Part shown: positions 11,312 through 23,749 of the stretch, in pieces
How positions within the stretch are numbered: the stretch's first letter is position 1
How the letters are laid out: each line of letters starts with the position of its first letter
Assembly (NCBI GenBank): GCA_947179485.1
Contig: OX359250.1
Location: 24,810,654 to 24,874,653 of the forward strand
Direction of reading: 5' to 3'
Length of the DNA stretch: 64,000 nt
Source: Allacma fusca
Lineage: Eukaryota; Arthropoda; Collembola; Symphypleona; Sminthuridae
Notes under the pieces: generated by a model
Seen by the model: only the letters and a program-made list of their open reading frames with translations
Databases searched by the model: none
What the model was told of the DNA's origin: nothing
Made by a program: the position numbers and the translations under genes

Positions 11312-11456
11312 CTTTGGCTTTCCCGACCGCAACGAGTTTGTCAACGATGCGGTCATAGCTGTTTGCTTCGGCCACCCCAGAGTCCTTCTTTAGCTTCTCC
11401 TTGGCAGCGATGCAAATGTTGTAGGTCGGTAGAATTTTCTCCAGCTCCTCGAAAGC
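11312..11456 (-). CDS. mGluR: mGluR exon 5: lobe II helix and strand
   Basis: The acceptor AACACTTGCAG precedes GCTTTCGAGG, and the donor is AAAG followed by GTAAGG (phase 0 in, phase 1 out). The exon encodes residues 342-389 (AFEELEKILPTYNICIAAKE, then a charged stretch ending DRIVDKLVAVGKAK) plus the first base of Gly390. It aligns with the family segment GxxAFxxL...xxICIAxSxKI...F-xxLL-x..AK. Cys356 is the conserved cysteine of the CIA motif. The segment itself is moderately diverged, so the assignment leans on frame continuity and its position between two strongly conserved exons. Confidence 0.9.
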
Positions 11457-12662
11457 CTGCAAGTGTTAGGAAAGTTCCATAAAATTCCGAGAGAAAGCCA
11501 TAAAAATCTCCTTACCCATAAATACTGGGATACTACATGTAATTATAATATATTACACTGTAAATCTCTGTCAGAATTATTACACTCGTTATTATCTCCG
11601 TCAGTCCTCATCCACAAAAAACCACATCCATTTCCCCGTAGCATTCCTCCACCTTTAAGTACATGTTTATGTCTAATGAAATTATTACAAAAGAAACTTC
11701 CCTCCTCATTATTGGTTACGCTCAGGAACTCAAGCTCCAGATACCTCCAAAAGGCCAGTACCTTACACGAAAAAGCATACCCAAGGTCCCCTAAAGGTTT
11801 CCCCCCATAACTCATACAAACGTATATCGTACATAGTTTAAAAGAGGAAACCCAATTTGCAACAAATCCTTACAAAATCATGCTAAATTCGATATTTTCT
11901 TTACCCCTGTGATCGCAAATATTCTACCCCTAAAACATAGCATTGTCAAGAAAACAATATTAAAATACCCTGCAAAATGTTTTCTACAAGCCTGGGACAT
12001 CAAATATTTGTTTTGCAATTTTCCCTTTTAAAAGCAAACGGGGGGACATATTTTTTGCGGCAAGTCGTATAACCTGGAGAAATGTACGGAGTCAGGATAA
12101 CATGCTAGAGACAATTATAAACTTGTTTCTTTCCCCCTCAAGGAATTATCTGGTAATTTTCGAGTCAGCAATAAATAAAATGAGAAATTGTTGATTTGCT
12201 GAAAAGATGAAAGGTCGGGGGAAAATCGCAAGTATTGTAACAGCAATTCTTTTTCCACCTGTAATTTTATATCCCAGATATCGGTCTCCCCTTCCTTTCT
12301 TTTCTAGCTTGTGGGAATCCGAAACCTCATGCAAGCCTCAATAAAGTCAATAGAATTTTACCTTTTTAATGAGTCCTTAGCATGCCATATTTGTTTCAAG
12401 ACTCGCTCATAAATTCATGCCACAATTTTTTCCTTCAAGTGCAATATTGGGAGTAAGATCCACGGAAACAGAAGTTGACTGGGACCCCACAAATAAATTC
12501 CCCCTGGCAACTCCCAGAATTTCAAATATTAAAAAATTGTTGTTCCTTTTAGACCTTTTCTTCTAAAAATATTTCGATTATTATTAATAATTTTGGGTGA
12601 GAAAGAAAAAAAATTAAACAACAGAAATTAAAATAAATATTATCTCCTAAAAATATTTTCCC

Positions 12663-12786
12663 AGGGAAAGTCGTTGCTTTCTCCAAGGGAAAGTCATTGC
12701 TTTCTCCAAGGGAAAGTCGTTGCTTTCTCCAAGGGAAAGTCATTGCTTTCTCCAACAGAAAGTCGTTGCTGTCTCAAAGGGACAGT
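12663..12786 (+). repeat. Tandem array, 24-bp unit (GGGAAAGTCGTTGCTTTCTC)
   Basis: Five copies alternating GTCGTTG and GTCATTG. Each unit contains both GGGAAAGT and its near-complement CTTTCTCC, so the unit is partly self-complementary. Confidence 0.88.
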
Positions 12787-14930
12787 TGTGCCCTTCCTTT
12801 ACATTCCAGGGTCTCAAGTCCCGGAAAAATTTGATCAAGGTCAAGTAAGTAATTTTGTTGTAAAGTATTCCTGAGACCTCCGTTTTTTCTAACTTAATCC
12901 TGATGCTTTGAGAAACAAGGGGGAGGAAAATATTTTGTATGGACCCGCCCTACCATTTGCTTTGCACGGGAAAGGTTACGGATTTTTTCTAAAATACATA
13001 ATGTGACTATAGATATGTACACAATATGAAAGTTTGGTTTCCTTTGACTAGCACATTCTGGGGAGATAATTATAGCTTGCAATTTCTGTCACAGGAGTTG
13101 CTACTGTTTCCAGGGATGCCAGGGAATAGTAATTAGTTGTGTGTTAGTATTGTGGGTTTGTGCCTTGAAGGCGAGACCTGTTTTTTTAAGACTGGGACTT
13201 TCCCTACACGTCATTATCGTTATTACACAGGGACCTCTATGTGTTACGGAAGTCCGCAAAAGTTGTCAAGCAAATACATTTACAAAATGATGGATTACAG
13301 GAAAAACAAGTTGGGAGAAGGACTGTGACAGTTTACTCTTTCAACGTCACCATTCCTGTCTTCAGCGGAAGCTATGGGAATGGATTCTTTTTCCAAAGTG
13401 AAAGTCCTCTTTTTACAACACTTCCCCACATGCTTCTCCAAAGGTTTCCCAACTATTTTATTTTATATTCTCTATTACTGTCTCCATTTCTTTTCCTCCT
13501 TTTAACACTTTCGCAGGAGAAGAGAAGCCCCCTTGAAAGTGCTTTCTCCTGTGATCTGAGTCTTTTGTGTTGATGTGTTACGCTTTTATCATTTCCTTCA
13601 TTTCATCTTTATCTACTCATTTTTTCCCACATTTTTTACGTGCTTTCTCCAATGCTTTCTCCATGAATTTACAAGCCGGGATCCCTTATCTGCTCTCGTG
13701 TGACTGCCTTGAATCCATCTGGTATTTACATTTTTTATCTACTACTGGTAACTACAAGTTTGCACCTTTGTCTGAAATTGGGTTTTCCTAGGTCATTAGA
13801 ACTTACAGCCCTTTCCTGAGATTCAGGACGTCTTTCTCTTTTAGTTTTTTAACATCCCACTGTGTTAAGAACTGATTTCTAAGCATATTGTTTCAATACT
13901 AACAGATCATTCTGTTGCAGAATTTTGTATGCTCTTTTACTTAAACTTATAAACACTTATACCGTTTCGGATTTTACACATACAAAATCCTGCGATTTTC
14001 TCTTATTTATAATTTTTATCTCCCTTCCTCTACCTCCCACTAACACAACTCTTTTCTCTCTAATCTCCAACCGTAAAATCCGCTGCTGCTTGTATTGTTT
14101 CTGTGACCTTGTCCAATACTTCCTCCCTAGATTTTCCAGGATCTTTTCCCCTTGATTCCTCTGCCAACGTTTTTTTCTCACGTCTCCTTCTTTATTTATT
14201 TGTATAGATACAAACTGGTCCGGTGGAATTGGGGAAAGTGGAAAGGTTTCCCTTGAAATTGAAATGAGAGGACCAAAGAATTATTTAATTCTCTTTCCTT
14301 TCCTCTCTCTGTCTCTCTCTCTTTCCCTCCCATAAAGCAAACTCACACAAGCCAGTAGCAGCTCCGAGAAAGTCCTTCCCGGTCAAGACTCACACGGAGA
14401 AAGTCAGGCTGTGGAACATTTATTTCCCCATTTATCACCACTGTGCCTGTATAAAGGAGAGAAAAAAACTAAGCGTTCGCCTAGACTTCCCTTCCTCCTC
14501 ACATGTCACTGGGAAGGGAATTTTTTTTAGATGCGAGTGAAGGCCTGGGGAAAGTCGTGTCTCTCCACGGCCACTGAGTCACACAGAGAGCCAGTCGATA
14601 AAATCATATTAGTTTTTTATTGTCTATCTGTTCAACATCAATATTCCTCGTGTTTTCCTCTCCTTCCTCCGAGTACATGTGCTAAGTCAGAAGTGAAAGT
14701 AAGAGCTGTCTGTTTCTGGAAATAGCTCCTGTCCCCCTCTTCTCTCACGTGAGAAAATAGACCATAATCCTATCCCGTTCAGATTCATTTCCTCACGTTC
14801 TGAAAAATTTCCTTGGATTTGCAAAACCTCAGGGAATTCCCGAATTTCTCAAGTCTGGTCGTAACGACATCATCCATAGGTCACACGGTAAAAATAGTCA
14901 GATTGACATAAACAACGGGAAAGTGCTACA

Positions 14931-15050
14931 AGGTTCTTGTTCTTTACTGAAGAAAGAGAGAGTACTTTCACCAGGAGAAAGTATTTTGAGTAGGTGAAAG
15001 TAAGTACTTTCACTAGGAGAAAGTATTTTGACCCGGAGAAAGTACTTTCT
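14931..15050 (+). repeat. Short array of GGAGAAAGTATTTTGA variants
   Basis: Four or five degenerate copies of a motif combining AGTACTTTC and GGAGAAAGTA. Confidence 0.65.
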
Positions 15051-16559
15051 GTATGGCTAATAAAACCTTTGGTAATTTCAAAAGGACACCAGGAATCCTA
15101 TTTTTTATTTAGTTTTCAAGGAGTCCACTATAGTTACTTGTACTTGTTTAGGAGAACGCAAAGCAAGAGACGTCCATCCAAAAAGCGCGTCGATGGACTG
15201 ACAGGCATTAATAATAAAGTACCATGCCTGGTTTTACATTTCCCCCACATTTTGACCGCCCCCTTTACAAACGCAAGAGGAATGAGTGCTTCCCTTTCAT
15301 TCCAAGTCACTTACAGGGTACTAAATTCGTTAGCTTTATAAGACGTCCATTGGCTGCTGGAATCTAAAAAGAGGTGACATTCTAACTTGTTACATAAAAT
15401 TCACCTGCAAGTGAAATACAGGAAAGCCATTTTATTTCAGCTTTCCCATTCGGCCATAGTCTAGCCTTGATGTAGCAAAAAAACATAAGCTGAGTTACGA
15501 GTGCACTAAAGAATTTTAAGAGTTCACACAGTTAAGTAACACGAAATCGCTCAGGCGTATTTCAAAATAATTTTATGAACCTTCAGGTAATTATTTAAAA
15601 TCTCTTTTGGGAGTTATGTTTTTGCAGCAATGAAAAATAAAAAAGAAAAATCCACTTTGTTGGGAAATATTATAAATAAATGAGATCACTTGAATATGTA
15701 AGAATATTTTTGCTTTTCGGCTGTTATTTTTTCTTTTTTTTGTAGAGACCCTGTGGGTGGTTGCAAAAATATTTATTTTGGGGTCTCTTTTGTTGTTAGT
15801 GTGAATCATTAAATATTTGTTATTTTTATTTTTGGATGCATGTGTTGTAATTAGTAGTGTTGCGTTTCCACGGAGGGCATGTAAAAATTAGTGACATGGC
15901 CTAGTGGTCCGTGAGTGTGACTGAAGTGGTTAAATGGGAAAGGTAGAATATATAGAACAAGCCTCTTGGAGTAACTGGAGTGAGAAGAGGAGACGATTAC
16001 TATCCCACATGGACTGCTGCGTAATTTATTGGGGGCTTTGAGGTGGTCCTGAGTTTTGGATAACCAAAGCAGAGGCGGACAGCGTAACTTTTTTCCCCTC
16101 CCTTTGACTCTCTATCTATCTCCCTTTCTGCGTCTTCCAATTCTTTCCATCAGACTGCGTCTAGTTTGACTTGTGCTCACTTCCCTTTTCTCACAGGCAC
16201 CGACAGACCCAAGTCTCTTCCGTCACCGCGCCAATTTACAATGTTTTCCAAAATACGGAGGAAACTTGTCGGGCTTTCTCCCTCTGGGAAAGCCTGATAA
16301 TATTTATAGACTGCTTCATCGACTTGGGCTACTCTTCCGGCTCTGCGTTTTCCCTTTCTTAGGGACAAATGTTTTGGAAAACCAGTGGAATTATTAGTTT
16401 GCTGAGGCATAGCTTTAGGCCTGATTTATGCGAATGGGAGGTATCTACTGGAAATTCCTGAGACCTTTGGCCACCTTTTCCCTTCCTTACAACATCTTGA
16501 AACCCATAATTTTAAAATCAGTGTCATCGGCTTCCTTCCGAGTTTTTTTCAGCTGTCTT

Positions 16560-18520
16560 GTTGTCCCCTCTTTCACTTGTCTTCCTCTCAACTAATTTCA
16601 ATTGGCCTTTTTACTACCCTAGTTTCTCCTTTACTTTCAATTTGATCTTGTTTTGCTTTTGGGTGTCTCATCTGTCATTGTATTTTCATTACCTTCTCAT
16701 GTTGCTTTCCAATTTCCCAGCTGCTTTTGTTGTTACTATTTGATCGGGTTTTTAAGACTAATTTTTGACACTTATGCTTTCCCTTGACTTTGCCCTTGCT
16801 TGCTTTATATGGACTTTCTCTGTATTTTCTTTCCTTTTCTCGATTCACACTATTTTTTCCTGACTCAATTTATTTTTCTCGACTTTAACTTTACTTTCTC
16901 TTGACTTTCACTATGATTTCTCTTTACTTTCACTTTGCTTTCTCATGACTTTCACTTTGCTTTCTCTTGACTTTCACTTTGTTTTCTCTTGACTTTCATC
17001 TTGCATTTTCTTGACTTTCAGTTTGAAATTCTTGACGTTCTCATTGCCTTTACATGACTTTGTTTCGTCTTATCTGTGTAACTTTCTCCTGGAGGCTTTT
17101 ACTCGGTGTATTTTCTCTATTCGTCAGCTTTACCTTCATCAAATTCTCGTTTTGTTTCTGCATCGTAATAAGCTTGCTCCAACATTTTGGAGTCAATTTA
17201 TTTTCATACTTTCCCCATGCATTTGCTTGACACCTAGCAGTTCTTTCTCTTTACTCGTACTTTAATTTCGTCACTTTCTGCTATTTCTTAACTTCCAGGG
17301 AAAGTCATGCTTCCTTAGAGTTTCCTTTCCGCTCTATGCACTTTGCCACAATCTTAACTTCCAGGTCTTTCTATGCACTTTATGTGTAGGCTCCTCACAC
17401 CTCGCCCTGCTCTTTCTATGTCCTTTCCCCTGCATCTAACCAACTTTTGCCACCTCTCCTCTTTCTTTTGACTGCGGGATGGTTTCTGCAATTTGTGTTT
17501 ACTTTCCCTACTTTGCTCTTTAAAGCTTTCTCCTGACTTTCTGCATAACTTCTTTTACAACTCCGGCTCCTTATTACAGTTGCTCTTTACTTTCTCCTGA
17601 CTTCCTGTGGAAATGTAAGCATCCCCGTGTATTCTCGCTTGCTTTTATTTTATTTTCCCAACTCCCTCCTATGTAACTCTAACATTTGGTTACGTATTCA
17701 AGTTAAATGTAGTTAGAACTGTCTGCGCCCTTCCCACTTTTAATGCTTTCTCTTGAATATCTTTCCCTCCCATTTACTTTCTCTGGACTTGGGGAAGTTT
17801 CCTGGACTTTCTCTGCACTGTCTGGATCCCCATTGGACTGTCCCACACAGCATTCTATTTATTTTCCAATCCTTTCCAGCTTCCTTTTGAATTTCTCCAA
17901 TTGCTCAGTGAGACTTTACCCTTTCGCTTGTTTTCTCCCTGCTTTCTTTTGCTTTGACTTTCTCTTCCTATCTTAATGAATGTTTTCTATACAGCTCTCC
18001 CCACACTTTTCGAATATATTCCTGTCTTCGTTTTGCATTCAACTCAGATTTTCTTTCTATTACTTTGTCGATACTTTCTCGACATATGCTCGAGGATGCT
18101 GCATTTGGTTACTCAGTACTTTCCCTTTACTTTACTTTGCTATGCTTATTCTTTCTTTCCTCCTATTTTCTTTTTTACTTTCCCTTTGCTTTCTCTACTT
18201 TCTCTTTGCTTTCTCCACTTTCAGTTTTTTTCTATATTTTCTGTGTCTTTACATTCGCCATACTTTCTCTGTATATTTCTCGTAGCATTCTTTGGTTATA
18301 TCACGCACGCTTTAACTTTACTTTCTTCCCTTTATACTCACTTTCACCGCCGTATGCTCCAGTTGCGTCTGACATTATCTCACTTGTTTCGTTCTATCCC
18401 TTCCCTTTGATCTCCGTTTTCTCGCTTTCTTTCTTCTCAGTATTCCTTCCAGTTTTCCCCTTGTGCATGTTTCCTACCTTAATCGGCCGTCATATCTACA
18501 CTGCGAATTTGGTTACTGGT
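16560..18520 (+). repeat. Pyrimidine-rich block with CTTTCTCTTGACTTTCACTT array
   Basis: About 2 kb in which the + strand is dominated by C and T. A 22-bp degenerate array (about 16868-17035) is embedded. The long Phe/Ser/Leu-rich open frames here are a by-product of composition. Confidence 0.7.
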
Positions 18521-19168
18521 TAATCTGTAAAAGCTCGGGACTTTCTCCCCCCCCCCGACACAGGTATTAAATGTATAGTTATTTTATACAATAGTATCCT
18601 TGGCCAGTGCTAAGACTTTTCCCTTATGTTTACTCAATGGATATAGTTTGCTACTGCTACTGTGCAATTCGTTAATGTAGGGAAAGTCCCTCCATATTTT
18701 TTTCCTGAGTCCCAGCTCCCACAAATTTTCATTATATCTCATGTGAGTGTCCTTTATCCTTGGATTTTACACTTTCCCAGTGAATTTTCATTGCTTGGAA
18801 CTGTCTTGAGGAGATTGGAGACTTTCAGGACGAAATGAACTGGACGGAGGTTAATTTAAACAAATGGCGTGATCGCTATTGACGGGATTTCTAAACTCTG
18901 ATCTATTTTCCCACAAAGGTTTCTCCCCAGGCCGGAGATATTTCTTCCTGTGGAAATACATCCTGGCCCGGCTCTTACGAGTGACTCTTTGTATCTCTCA
19001 CAGGTAATCTCTCTTATACTTTGGGATGACTTGCTCTATTTATTTGTCCCACTTGGTCCGCTTTATTGCAATGAATAGGTGTTCGGTGGGTTTGGAATGA
19101 ACTGGTAGAAAAAATGCTTGCAGGAATACTATCTCTATATTGGAATTGGGGAATGAAATCTGGCTCAC

Positions 19169-19339
19169 CTTGATCCCGTAGTTGGACTCCTCGTAAATTA
19201 TGGAAATGTAGCTCCAATTGAATTTCCTCACAATCTCCACCATAGCTCGGACTTGATGCGTATCCGATGGAATTGTCCGGGCAAAGTACTCAAAGCGGGC
19301 TTTGTTACTCAGTTCTGGGCTGGTGGAAAAATAGGAGAC
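19169..19339 (-). CDS. mGluR: mGluR exon 4: lobe I/II crossover, ligand backbone contacts
   Basis: The acceptor CTTGCAG precedes GTCTCC, and the donor is AAG followed by GTGAGC; both ends are phase 0, giving 57 codons (residues 285-341). The peptide reads VSYFSTSPELSNKARFEYFA and then RTIPSDTHQVRAMVEIVRKF, ending NWSYISIIYEESNYGIK. This matches the family block ISYxSTxPxLSDK-R-YFxRxxPSDTxQAxAMVDIV-NWTYVS-EGNYG. Thr290, Asp310 and Tyr338 correspond to the ligand-binding Thr188, Asp208 and Tyr236 of mGlu1, and all are conserved. Asn325 is in an NWS sequon. Only a 1.0-kb intron separates this exon from exon 3. Confidence 0.94.
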
Positions 19340-20378
19340 CTGCAAGATATTCCCATATGATAATGTTCAAGGGTCCCAGAAAAATCTCCTATCATAGATG
19401 AGGTAACATAATTTACAAGGGAAAGCTTCAAAATTGTAAAAACAAATTGAAAATTTCATGATAGCATCGATTTTCCTGTTTGCAGACAAATTTTGTCTTA
19501 AATTTTGTCTTAAATTTTGTTTCAAATTTTGTCTTAAATTTTGTTTCAAATTTTGTCTTAAATTTTGTCTAAATTTGGTTTTAAATTTGGTTTTAAATTT
19601 GGTTTCAAATTTTGATTCAAATTTTAATTCAAATTTTGATTCAAATTTTAATTCAAATTTTGATTCAAATTTTAATTCAAATTTTGATTCAAATTTTGAT
19701 TCAAATTTTGATTCAAATTTTGATTCAAATTTTGATTCAAATTTTGATTCAAATTTTGATTCAAATTTTGATTCAAATTTTGATTCAAATTTTAATTCAA
19801 ATTTTGATTCAAATTTTAATTCAAATTTTGATTCAAATTTTGTTTCAAATTTTGATTCAAATTTTGATTCAAGTTTTGTTTCAAATTTTGCTAAACGATC
19901 ATCATTTTTGTTCAAAAATTAATTTTTTAGCAGACACTTTGATCTGGTCAAATGAAATTAATTTTAGAAAATCCAGGATAAAATGTGTGCATAAAATAAG
20001 GGTTAGATATTATTGCTAGAAAATACGAGAAAAAACTTGAGTCAGTGATTTGAAAGTTTGTGAAGCGCGGGAAATAAAAAAAATATATACATAATTATAT
20101 AAATTTAAGAAATTTGTGAGGAAATGCGGGATTTTTACAGGATGGAGAGTTTTAAGGGCAATGGGAGAAAGGGATGTGTGACACCCTGTGCATACGTTTG
20201 TAAGGATTTGAGGGCTTGTAAACCAGTTAAGGGAAATATGTATGGGTGTAATTTGATTCGCTGTGATTTTTTTGGTAGGAAGGGAGAAAGTGGGGATTGT
20301 AAAAGTAATTTAAATGTAATTGAGTCCAGGGGAAAGGTTTAGGAGAAAGTTTTGTTTTTGAAAAATGGTTTGACTTAC
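19340..20378 (-). other. mGluR intron 3 (1.04 kb), largely filled by a 12-bp array
   Basis: The donor GTAAGT is at 20378 and the acceptor ends GCAG at 19340. About 40% of this short intron is the CAAATTTTGATT array (19489-19893). The remainder is AT-rich without recognisable features. Confidence 0.9.
19489..19893 (+). repeat. Tandem array, 12-bp unit CAAATTTTGATT
   Basis: About 30 copies, with TTGTCTTAAATT variants at the left edge and TGATT/TAATT alternation within. The unit is a multiple of three, so open frames of up to 182 codons run through it on both strands. Confidence 0.95.
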
Positions 20379-20533
20379 TTGTGGGATCTTGAAAAGGCGA
20401 AGTAAATTTGCAACTTGAATGGATGTAACGGAGGAAGCTGCGCCAACCACTCCAGAAATAACCTTGTTTTTCTTGCCCTTGGTAACATTCGCACACATAT
20501 TGGGATCGATGTCATCGATGTTACTTATGGAGC
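20379..20533 (-). CDS. mGluR: mGluR exon 3: lobe I, conserved VANLLRLFKIPQ
   Basis: The acceptor CCTTTAG precedes GCTCC, and the donor is CAA followed by GTAAGT (phase 1 in, phase 0 out). The exon encodes the end of Gly233 through Gln284. The first part (about residues 234-256) corresponds to the variable disulphide-linked loop of mGluRs. It is short here and holds Cys246 and a sequon at Asn248. The rest is strongly conserved: VISGVVGAASSVTSIQVANL and then LRLFKIPQ. The Ser266/Ser267 pair aligns with Ser164/Ser165 of mGlu1, which hold the ligand carboxylate. The phase-1 junction with the previous exon restores GGC (Gly) exactly. Confidence 0.93.
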
Positions 20534-20869
20534 CTAAAGGAAAGAGAGGACACAGTGTCAACTGAGGTTTCATTCACAAGCACTCTTCCATAGTCCAAAG
20601 AATTTCCAAGGAGAAAGTATTCCCAAATAACCACCTCACACCATTTGTATTCAAAAAGGACGCTGGCATTCAACTGCATCACATTATCTCCTTGACCTTG
20701 TTCGTCAAACTTGTCGCATTTTATAGAAAAATTTAAACAAAATCGATTACAACTGAAAGTATTGAGAGAGTTACGTCTTTATTGAATGGCGGGTACGGAA
20801 AGATTAATTGAACAGCCAAAGTTCTTAACATTAGTTAAGGCTTTCTTTTAGATTTCAATCTGTAGTCGA

Positions 20870-21135
20870 GTTCAGGTCAATTTTTGGCTAAATGAAGTTC
20901 AAGTTGATTTTAGGTCAAGTTTAGGTAGATTTTAGGCCAAATGAAGTTCAAGTTGATTTTAGGTCAAGTTTAGGTAGATTTTAGGCCAAATGAAGTTCAA
21001 GTTGATTGTAGGTCAAGTTTAGGTAGATTTTAGGTCAAATGAAGTTCAAGTTCAGGTCGATTTTGGGTCAAATGAAGTTTAATTTCAGGTTGATTTTAGG
21101 TCAAGTTCAGATCGATTTTAGGTCAAATTAAGTTC
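20870..21135 (+). repeat. Tandem array, 49-bp unit (AGGTCAAGTTTAGGTAGATT...)
   Basis: Three near-identical copies plus degenerate copies rich in GGTCAAGTT and AAGTTCAAGTTGATT. Confidence 0.85.
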
Positions 21136-21414
21136 AAGTGCAGGTTGTTTTTAGTTCAAAGGAAGATCAAGTTCAGGTTGATTTTAGGTAAAGCTCAGGC
21201 CCAATACAAAATGATTTTAGATCAAGCTCAGGCCAAATACAACATGATTTTATGTCAAGCTCAGGTCGAGTATAGAATAATTTTAGCTCAAGTACGGAAT
21301 AATAGTAGTCAAGTCGAGTATAGAATAGTTTTAAGTCAAGTACATATTAATTTTAAGGTCAAGTACAGATTAATTATAGGTCAAGTTCAAGTCAAATACA
21401 GAAGAATAAATTAT

Positions 21415-21650
21415 AGGTCAAGTTCGAGTCAAGTCCAGAATAATTTTAGGTCAAGTTCGAGTCAAGTCCAGAATAATTTTAGGTCAAGTTCGAGTCAAGT
21501 CCAGAATAATTTTAGGTCAAGTTCGAGTCAAGTCCAGAATAATTTTAGGTCAAGTTCGAGTCAAGTCCAGAATAATTTTAGGTCAAGTTCGAGTCAAGTC
21601 CAGAATAATTGTAGGTCAAGTTCGAGTCAAGTCCAGAATAATTTTAGGTC
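21415..21650 (+). repeat. Tandem array, 33-bp unit (AGGTCAAGTTCGAGTCAAGT...)
   Basis: About seven almost identical copies, the most homogeneous array in the window. Because 33 is a multiple of 3 it yields a spurious 193-codon frame (21145-21726) with a Ser/Gln/Asn repeat. Confidence 0.95.
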
Positions 21651-23749
21651 ACGTTCAGGTCAAGTAAAGGATGATGTTAAGTCAAGCTTGTATCAAGTTC
21701 AGGTTGATCGAAATAATACATGTTAAATGTTGTTATGAAAGTTTCACACAAACGTTTCCCCTTTCCGAACAAATTTTAAACTTTTATTAAATTTCTCAGA
21801 ATTTTAACAAAAATTTCTAACTGATTGCCTCCAAAAATTTACCCTTTTCACATCAGGTACCATAAACTCTTGTACTAAATTTAAAAAATTTGAAAATCAG
21901 CTTTAATCTTTGTTTTGTAAACTTTACACATAACCGGAAATTAGACTTGAGAACTTAGCTCAAATCTAATGAAACCTTAAGTTTGGGTCTGAGGAAAAAA
22001 TGAACCCGAGCCCACTCCCAAAACTCTCCACTCCTCCTGACTGTATGTACATAGTTTCCAGACGTGATTTTAGAATTCCATATTTGGAGAAGTGTTTGAA
22101 AGGAATGTTCGCATAAATAACTTGCACTTGTCTAGTTGTACCTTTTATACAGATAAAGGCTTTGGGGATAAGCCCGTGCAGTGTATTGTTCAAACACTTT
22201 TGTCAAATTGACAGCCAAGGCTAAAATATATCTTGGTTGGAGTTTTGGAGTTGTAATAAATAGCATTCCGTCCATTCATTTATCCCCATGTACTTTCATG
22301 TTCGGCATGCACCAAATAATCTTTTCTCCCTCATCAGCACAAAAGCAAAATCCTCACTTACCAAATTAAAGTCATTCCTTTTCCCACCCACGCCGGGGCA
22401 TGAACAGGGATTCCATTCTGCTTCAGTCATCATTCCCACCCCACTCCCTCCATGTCACGTACATACATACTCAGCCCTTCCATCCCAAATATTAGCATCA
22501 TTTTTACTCCGCATTGTTTCCTCCAAACAATTCTCCAACCAATCTTTAAAAATCCCTCACGTCATATTTCCATCAATAGTCCTAAATATTAGCATAAACA
22601 AATGTCATTTGCATAAAAGCCTTCTCTCATTCAAAATTCTCATGTGAAAATAAAACCATGCCCAATTTTCAATCAAACTAATTCAAAAATTCTACAAAAA
22701 TTTAAGCATTTTTCAGGGCAGTTCTGGAATTTTTTAATTGTATCCAAAATCCAAGCTAATTGTCATTTAAAAATATTAGAATTTTTTGTACGATTTTCTG
22801 AATTCTTAAAATTCAATGAGGGAAAATATTACATTATAGTGGGGACAAAATATGGAGCAAAAGAGACGCTTCCCCCGTCCCTGTCCTTCGTGGAGTGCAA
22901 TTTAAAAAATAGAATTCAACCATTGAATATTTGATTCATTTCGGATTTGTCATTTCATGTGAGCAGTAACATTTCCTTTATTTTCCCATTCACATTTTAA
23001 AATTGAAAAATGGAAGAAAAAGATTTTATGGGACCTTGTATGCTCTCTCGATAGTTTGAGAGGGACTAAAGGTAAGGGTGGTCTAATGTTATGCAAGGAA
23101 GAGAGTGGTTTGTAATTTCGGGAGAAAATTGCTTTCACTCGACCTTGTTGTGAATGTGTGGTTATTACGGGTGAGACGTGAGACTCGTGGGAAAAATACG
23201 CTTGTTGATGGTGGCTTTCTCGGGTGAGGATACTCATGGTTATGATTTGAGACTCGGCAATTTTGGCACTCCGTCCCACTCAAAAGTTGATTCCCTTTTT
23301 TTTGTGGGACATTTAGCTATCATTTTTATACTATTACATTTTCTCTTATTACATTTTTTTCCCGACGTTACATTTCCCTCTGGAACTTGTTACGCCTTTG
23401 GAGAGGACTCCAGATTATTGTATTTTACACAGTGCTTATTGCATTTTTCCACAATGGTTCTCATACATTTGTACGTAATTTGTTTGATGTTTCTGCCATA
23501 TTTGAGTGAATGTACCATGAAATTTATATGACGTTTTAGCACGATATTCTCTCATATTGCATATAATGCCCTGCACTTCCCTCACAAAGCCTATGGGCCA
23601 GGTGCTTACGCTATCCCAAGTGTACATACGCATTAATGTGCTCTGCCTTCTACAGTATGGACATGTTCGAGCAAAGAGCTGTGCACATTTCACGTGAGGA
23701 GGTATTTCAGAGGTAATAAACACAAACCGCGGGAGTACTCTCAGAACGA

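Larger units (their letters stand above)
11457..19168 (-). other. mGluR intron 4 (7.7 kb)
   Basis: The donor GTGAGC is at 19168 and the acceptor ends GCAG at 11457. It holds a 24-bp array (about 12663-12786) and a 2-kb pyrimidine-rich block (about 16560-18520) with a 22-bp CTTTC-type array inside it. The regions 11.5-12.6 and 12.8-16.5 kb show no gene, only scattered GGAGAAAG/CTTTCTCC words. Confidence 0.88.

Noticed and set aside
17954-18523. 189-codon hydrophobic, Phe/Ser-rich frame that looks like membrane segments
   Set aside because: It lies in a C/T-rich block where Phe, Ser and Leu codons arise by composition; overlapping frames look the same.
19367-19922. Long open frames of 182 and 154 codons on both strands
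   Set aside because: They are translations of the 12-bp CAAATTTTGATT array, which is open in most frames because the unit is a multiple of three.
21145-21726. 193-codon frame with Ser/Gln/Val/Asn repeats
   Set aside because: It follows the 33-bp tandem array; no non-repeat domain and no splice or homology support.
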